59,573 nt of DNA. Origin: a virus. The stretch spans positions 1-59,573 of IMG/VR virus record IMGVR_UViG_3300030090_001446; one strand, 5' to 3'. A program made the position numbers and the translations under genes. Under the pieces are notes generated by a model that saw only the letters and a program-made list of their open reading frames with translations, was not told the DNA's origin and searched no databases. Shown here piece by piece: positions 55,734 to 59,573 of the stretch (its first letter is position 1; each line of letters opens with the position of its first letter).

Positions 55734-56672
55734 CTAAGTAATTTGTGTATATTCGCCGTCTGCTTCAGCAACTTTTAGCTTCTGAGCGGCATAAGTTTCA
55801 AGAGGTATATTCCATTTATTAGCAAGTTTGACATCCTCTGGAGTCAACTTTACTTTTCCTTTCGAGGAATTGGGAGCAGAGCGCGAACTGCTTCCCACCA
55901 CTTGAGCAGGAGTTGACGTATCTTCCTGCACACGGTTTTGATTTTGTTCCACACCCACTTGATTGGCGTTAAACTTATGTGGAAAAGCTTCTGCAAGCCG
56001 CCGATCAATCTCTTGATAAAATCCTTCATCATTAGTATCATATCCTTCTGCTTTAAGTTCTTGATCTATTGTTAAAGCTGAAACAGTTAAAATTTTATCT
56101 TTGCCAAACCAGTTATTATTTGCTGCCCATTCTTCCGCTCTGGGATCAGGTTGCGCCCTAACGGGAGCCTGTTGTACTGGTTGTTGAACTTGTTGAGTTT
56201 GTTCAGCAACTTCTTCCATTTGTGCTTTAGTAATATTTAAATGTTTTAAATCTACTTGAGCTTCGTTAAGCATTTCTTGTGCTTGTAGAAGCTTTTCTTT
56301 TTCACCACCTTCAAATGCTTCCATATAAGCATTACGGGCTAAAGAAACTTTGTCGTTTAATTGTTTTTCGGAAGCATCTAAATTAAGTTTACTTACCTCA
56401 TTAAAAGATTCTTGACGGTGTTGTAAATTTTGTGCTAGTGCTTCGTTTTGAGCAAGTAACTGTGAAATCTGTTCATCACGTTCTTTACGTTGACGAACTA
56501 ATTGCCTAATTCTTTTTTCTGCTCCTTTAGTTTTAATACCATCTAATTCTTCAGGTCGTTCTTCTTTTTCTGGAGAAGCGGCTTCTTGAGGAGTTTCTTC
56601 CTCTATTTCATAAGTTACTTCTTCATTTTCAGGGACATCTACTTTTTCCCAGGTTTCATTATCATTATTCAT
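55734..56672 (-). CDS. Scaffolding protein
   Basis: 312 residues. Very acidic N terminus, long coiled coil (GAEKRIRQLVRQRKERDEQISQLL; ARNAYMEAFEGGEKEKLLQ), Gln/Pro linker, short C-terminal helix. Typical scaffold layout: directs shell assembly then leaves. It has its own promoter (56719..56747). Confidence 0.75.
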   Translation of the reverse strand: MNNDNETWEKVDVPENEEVTYEIEEETPQEAASPEKEERPEELDGIKTKGAEKRIRQLVRQRKERDEQISQLLAQNEALAQNLQHRQESFNEVSKLNLDASEKQLNDKVSLARNAYMEAFEGGEKEKLLQAQEMLNEAQVDLKHLNITKAQMEEVAEQTQQVQQPVQQAPVRAQPDPRAEEWAANNNWFGKDKILTVSALTIDQELKAEGYDTNDEGFYQEIDRRLAEAFPHKFNANQVGVEQNQNRVQEDTSTPAQVVGSSSRSAPNSSKGKVKLTPEDVKLANKWNIPLETYAAQKLKVAEADGEYTQIT

Positions 56673-56684
56673 ATTTTACTCCGT

Positions 56685-56709
56685 TGTTTACGAAACAAAC
56701 GTGTTTACG
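56685..56709. repeat. TGTTTACG direct repeat downstream of the scaffold promoter
   Basis: TGTTTACG at 56685-56692 and 56702-56709, 17 bp apart (plus-strand reading), covering the expected start-site and leader region of the 56719 promoter. Two same-strand sites, about 1.6 helical turns apart, suggest a regulator site. Confidence 0.4.
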
Positions 56710-56718
56710 TTATATACT

Positions 56719-56747
56719 ATTATACCACATTTTTTAGTAAATTTCAA
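56719..56747 (-). promoter_or_regulatory. Late promoter for the scaffold/capsid genes
   Basis: Minus strand TTGAAA (56742-56747), 17 bp, TATAAT (56719-56724), followed by AGTATATA as at the terL promoter. The -35 lies at the 3' edge of the GroES-like gene. Confidence 0.7.
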
Positions 56748-56748
56748 G

Positions 56749-57177
56749 TCACATTGAAAAACTAGTTAAATTAAATGTAGGATCGAGATATGCAGGATTC
56801 TCTACCTTCATCATGACTTGATCATCAAACATTAAAATTAGTCTGACACTTTTATAAAATAACTTTGTACCTGTGTGTTTACCATAACAGATATAATCAC
56901 CTTCTTCACACCAAGGACCAAATGGAAATTTATCTTGATCTTTATATGCCATATCTCCTAGAGCTAGTACACGCCCGACTGTGGTTAGATATGCCATATC
57001 ATCCTTTGTAGAATCTGGTAAAATAATACCTCCTTTGGTTTTTGTTTTAATTGATACAGGTCTTACAAGAACATGAAATCCTGGAAGTTCTGGTAGTATA
57101 TCTGGATCAGGATGTTCATCTTCATCAGTAGTCCAAAGATTATTTTTTACTGCATTTCCTAAATTAGTCTGTTGCAT
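56749..57177 (-). CDS. GroES-like co-chaperonin
   Basis: 142 residues. FHVLVRPVSIKTKTKGGIILPDST (~34-57) carries the GroES N-terminal strand and mobile-loop start, and VGRVLALG, CEEGDYICYGKHTGTKL and MMKVEN complete the family pattern. It would cap the host GroEL to help fold the capsid, like T4 gp31. It sits in the late operon between portal and scaffold. Confidence 0.9.
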   Translation of the reverse strand: MQQTNLGNAVKNNLWTTDEDEHPDPDILPELPGFHVLVRPVSIKTKTKGGIILPDSTKDDMAYLTTVGRVLALGDMAYKDQDKFPFGPWCEEGDYICYGKHTGTKLFYKSVRLILMFDDQVMMKVENPAYLDPTFNLTSFSM

Positions 57178-57178
57178 C

Positions 57179-57370
57179 TCACTCCTCTTCTATATAAAGT
57201 TGTTTCTGTACAATATCTCTCAGGTTTTGTCTTGCCCATTCAACTCCTGCTATATAACCTACTACTTGTTTATAAGAAGCATAATCAGTAGGATTTCCTT
57301 GAGCTAGACTAATCTTTTGATTTTCTATTTCTTCTTGATATACTTGAGCTATTGTTTCAAATATATCCAT
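57179..57370 (-). CDS. Unknown small late protein
   Basis: 63 residues, helical, acidic end. Coupled by overlap (57370) and followed closely by the GroES-like gene. Not recognised. Confidence 0.5.
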   Translation of the reverse strand: MDIFETIAQVYQEEIENQKISLAQGNPTDYASYKQVVGYIAGVEWARQNLRDIVQKQLYIEEE

Positions 57371-57576
57371 TAAACATATTTAATTTTACTTGGTTTTGGC
57401 ATTTCCCAATATTTTGAATCAAAATTATTTAGTTTAAAACGCATAGCACGTTTTCCAACTACATTATCTTTTTCAAAATCACCATAGGATTTATTTCGAT
57501 CTACAACATGAGTGGGCTTCCCATTGGTAATTCCTTTTGTATCATTGGGATAATGTATCTTTCCATAATTAGGCAT
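57370..57576 (-). CDS. Unknown small late protein
   Basis: 68 residues, basic and aromatic. Overlaps the portal stop by 8 nt. Not recognised. Confidence 0.5.
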   Translation of the reverse strand: MPNYGKIHYPNDTKGITNGKPTHVVDRNKSYGDFEKDNVVGKRAMRFKLNNFDSKYWEMPKPSKIKYV

Positions 57577-59573
57577 TAGGTATCTCCTTTAATAAGTTTA
57601 AAATCATTTCCACTGCTTTCATCTCAGTTTTACTTTTTGTATTAGCTTGATCTTTGATTAAATCTGTCATGGTTTTTTGTTCTTGTCCTGTTAATTTCAT
57701 CTGCTCAGTTAAAAGTTTTATTAACAGTTCCATACCTTTAATAGATTCTTTGCTTTCTCTATCAGATTCAGATTTCTCGTCTTTCATTGCCAGAGTAATA
57801 CCAGACTTGGTAGCTTCCATAATCTGTTTACTTTCTTCAAGGTCTAGTTTCTTATTTTCTAAAGCAGCTTCTGTTGTATTAACAGCTATATCCATTTGTA
57901 TTTTTTGTTTCTCAAGTTCTACTTTAGCCTGTTCTAGAGCAACCATTTGTTGTTCAGGCGATTGTACCATACCCATTGCTTGATTTGCATTCTGAACTTG
58001 TTTAGCTGCTTCCATCAAAGCTAGTTCAATAACTTGTGGCTTTTGTGCAGACTCTGGAGCAACAGTACCTAGTTCTTGTTGAGCAAGACCATTAACCTGT
58101 TCTTGATATTTCATTACAGAATGTTCTTGAATATTTGCTTGTAGAACAGGCTGCACTCTTTGCATAATTGGATTAGCTCCATTCATAGGGTCTTGAAGAT
58201 AAGCCATCTTTACTTGAATATGAGCATCATGATTTTGTCCTGGGAAGGCTGCAATCGGAATACCTTTAACTGCTGCCATAATATCAGATACAGGATCAAG
58301 AGCTTGTGGTTCTGGTTTAGGTGGAAGTATCTCATCTAGATTAGGCATATTGGCTGCACTAAGAATAGTTCTGTTTAAAGCCTCTGTATTAAACATTCCT
58401 GGAGGAGACTGTTGTGCCATTTGTAATGCCATATTAGCCAGCATCATACGATGAGCATTAGAAGGAATATTAGGATCGCTTACAGGAATAACATCAATCT
58501 TTCCATCAAAATCAGATTGAAAAATACTACGATTTGCCAGAGGAACCTCATAAGGATATTCTTGCGGAAGATAATCATGATCAATACTTGCCAAGATTTT
58601 AAATTCATCTCGCTGAGATTTATGAAGTCGTTTATGAATAGCTGTAAAGAACTTACTGGATGCTTCTAGTAATGCCATTGTAGTTCCCACAGGTCCATAG
58701 GAGGCAGCATCTGAAACAATTTGTTCAGTGCTGTCTGCAAACTTCTGACCAGCAGCAGTTACAAACTGGAGCATTTGGTAGAGCGTCGAGGAAGGCTCTT
58801 TGTAAGGGAGAGATATAATCGCCTTATTCAAATCAATACCAGTTGCTTCAACCTCCTTGAACTCTCCTGGAGCTATAGGCTCGTTATTGCCTACCATACG
58901 CACACCTTTAGCCTTAAAGCCACCTGGGAGATTCGCAAATTGACCTGCGTCTATCAATGCTCGCATTGCAGCAGTCGCACTCATAGTCAGATTACCAAGG
59001 AAGTGCATGAGTCCTAAACCATAGAAACCAAATCCTGGAACAAAACGATAGTGTACAAAGTGTACTTTCTTTTGTTTTGTGGGATCATCCTTGGCATAAT
59101 TACGTCGAATACTAAGTACCTGTTTAGATTGTTCTTCTATTGTTACAATATATGGAAGAGATTCTCCATCTTCTGATTGAGGATCAGCTATATCTAGATA
59201 ACAATGCTGTTCTAATAAAACATATTGAGGATCAGAATCACTAGATGGAGACAGTCCTATAATCGTATCCATCTTTTCCGAGAAGGATGTAGGATTAACC
59301 ATACCTGCTTCAGGAAGATCAATGTCTGAATACATCTCTGCTTTTATTTCTCGATAAAGATCAACAGGACTTTTATAAATTACATGTGTATAACGATCAG
59401 CGTTCCTTAGATTAGATGCATTATAAGAAACATAAAACTGATCAATAGGAATAAATTCTGAGATAGGGCGTTTAAAAGAAGCATCATAATATATTTTCTT
59501 AAATGAGGAACCTATCAGAGGTAGATGAAAGAGCATCCTTTCAAATTCATCAAAGTATTCTGGCATCTGTTCT
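57569..59573 (-). CDS. Portal protein, C-terminal part (cut by window edge)
   Basis: Runs from the right edge to the stop at 57569; its true start is at 1196 via the circular overlap. Portal-type segments: VYKSPVDLYREIK, HFVHYRFVPGFGFYGLGLMHFLGN, AAMRALIDAGQFANLPGGFKAKGVR and AGEFKEVEATG. The last 120 residues are a long coiled coil rich in Glu, Lys and Gln. An ATG at 59566 is internal, not the true start. Joined length about 844 residues. Confidence 0.9.
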   Translation of the reverse strand, partial: EQMPEYFDEFERMLFHLPLIGSSFKKIYYDASFKRPISEFIPIDQFYVSYNASNLRNADRYTHVIYKSPVDLYREIKAEMYSDIDLPEAGMVNPTSFSEKMDTIIGLSPSSDSDPQYVLLEQHCYLDIADPQSEDGESLPYIVTIEEQSKQVLSIRRNYAKDDPTKQKKVHFVHYRFVPGFGFYGLGLMHFLGNLTMSATAAMRALIDAGQFANLPGGFKAKGVRMVGNNEPIAPGEFKEVEATGIDLNKAIISLPYKEPSSTLYQMLQFVTAAGQKFADSTEQIVSDAASYGPVGTTMALLEASSKFFTAIHKRLHKSQRDEFKILASIDHDYLPQEYPYEVPLANRSIFQSDFDGKIDVIPVSDPNIPSNAHRMMLANMALQMAQQSPPGMFNTEALNRTILSAANMPNLDEILPPKPEPQALDPVSDIMAAVKGIPIAAFPGQNHDAHIQVKMAYLQDPMNGANPIMQRVQPVLQANIQEHSVMKYQEQVNGLAQQELGTVAPESAQKPQVIELALMEAAKQVQNANQAMGMVQSPEQQMVALEQAKVELEKQKIQMDIAVNTTEAALENKKLDLEESKQIMEATKSGITLAMKDEKSESDRESKESIKGMELLIKLLTEQMKLTGQEQKTMTDLIKDQANTKSKTEMKAVEMILNLLKEIPNA
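58908..59573. repeat. Right copy of the diverged terminal overlap
   Basis: Aligns without gaps to 1..666, about 92% identical by eye. Differences are mostly synonymous in the portal frame. See left copy. Confidence 0.9.

Noticed and set aside
1-59573. tRNA genes, CRISPR arrays, insertion sequences, integrase
   Set aside because: None seen by eye: no cloverleaf with a T-loop, no regular repeat-spacer series, no transposase or integrase motifs. The Csx16-like gene has no cas neighbours.

Overview
The window is an almost complete tailed-phage genome, about 58.9 kb per genome unit. It is AT-rich and densely packed, with two divergent gene blocks and no ribosomal RNA, tRNA or cellular operons. 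The two ends overlap: 1..666 aligns without gaps to 58908..59573 at roughly 92% identity, and both copies lie inside the portal gene. The map is therefore effectively circular, with the portal gene cut by the window edges. The lifestyle looks lytic: no integrase was recognised. The gene set (portal, two adaptor-like proteins, large internal-type virion proteins, no tail sheath or tape measure recognised, T7-type replication genes, no phage RNA polymerase) fits a podovirus. A marine, probably alphaproteobacterial host is suggested by the B12-dependent ribonucleotide reductase, ThyX, a GTA-type holin and a small membrane protein resembling marine alphaproteobacterial ones. That host inference is weak.

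Layout. (1) 1..3102 (minus): 5' part of portal, small Cys-rich ORFs, terL. (2) 3103..3921: an 0.8-kb control region with a consensus leftward late promoter, a strong terminator hairpin before terL, and repeats that may mark an origin or operators. (3) 3922..8505 (plus): small early genes, starting with a GC-richer island that carries a Csx16-like protein (putative cyclic-oligoadenylate ring nuclease, a candidate type III anti-CRISPR). This is followed by genes preceded by a repeated structured leader. (4) 8489..13435 (plus): cytosine methyltransferase with a second ORF embedded in another frame, HTH proteins, many small unknowns and a cell-wall hydrolase. (5) 13478..23595 (plus): primase-helicase, DNA polymerase A, nucleases, SSB, class II RNR and ThyX. 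(6) 23783..29773 (plus): HSP20, a glycosyltransferase/methyltransferase/cupin cassette, holin, small lysis-type membrane proteins, and terminase small subunit. (7) 57576 down to 29770 (minus): the virion operon, with GroES-like co-chaperonin, scaffold, capsid, adaptors, fibres, internal proteins and an M15 endolysin. It converges on terS, with the two stop codons overlapping.

How it works together. Host sigma70-type promoters with exact 17-bp spacers appear to drive everything. Those in the leftward late block share TATAATAG after the -35 spacer, and two rightward middle promoters share TCGTTTTGAAAC at the expected start site. Early genes probably counter host defence. The middle block converts host nucleotide pools (NrdJ, ThyX, nucleases) and replicates DNA. 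The late block builds the particle with phage-encoded chaperone help. The late promoter is separated from terL by a terminator, so late expression may depend on antitermination or attenuation.

Functional names come from motifs recognised by eye; no database search was run.
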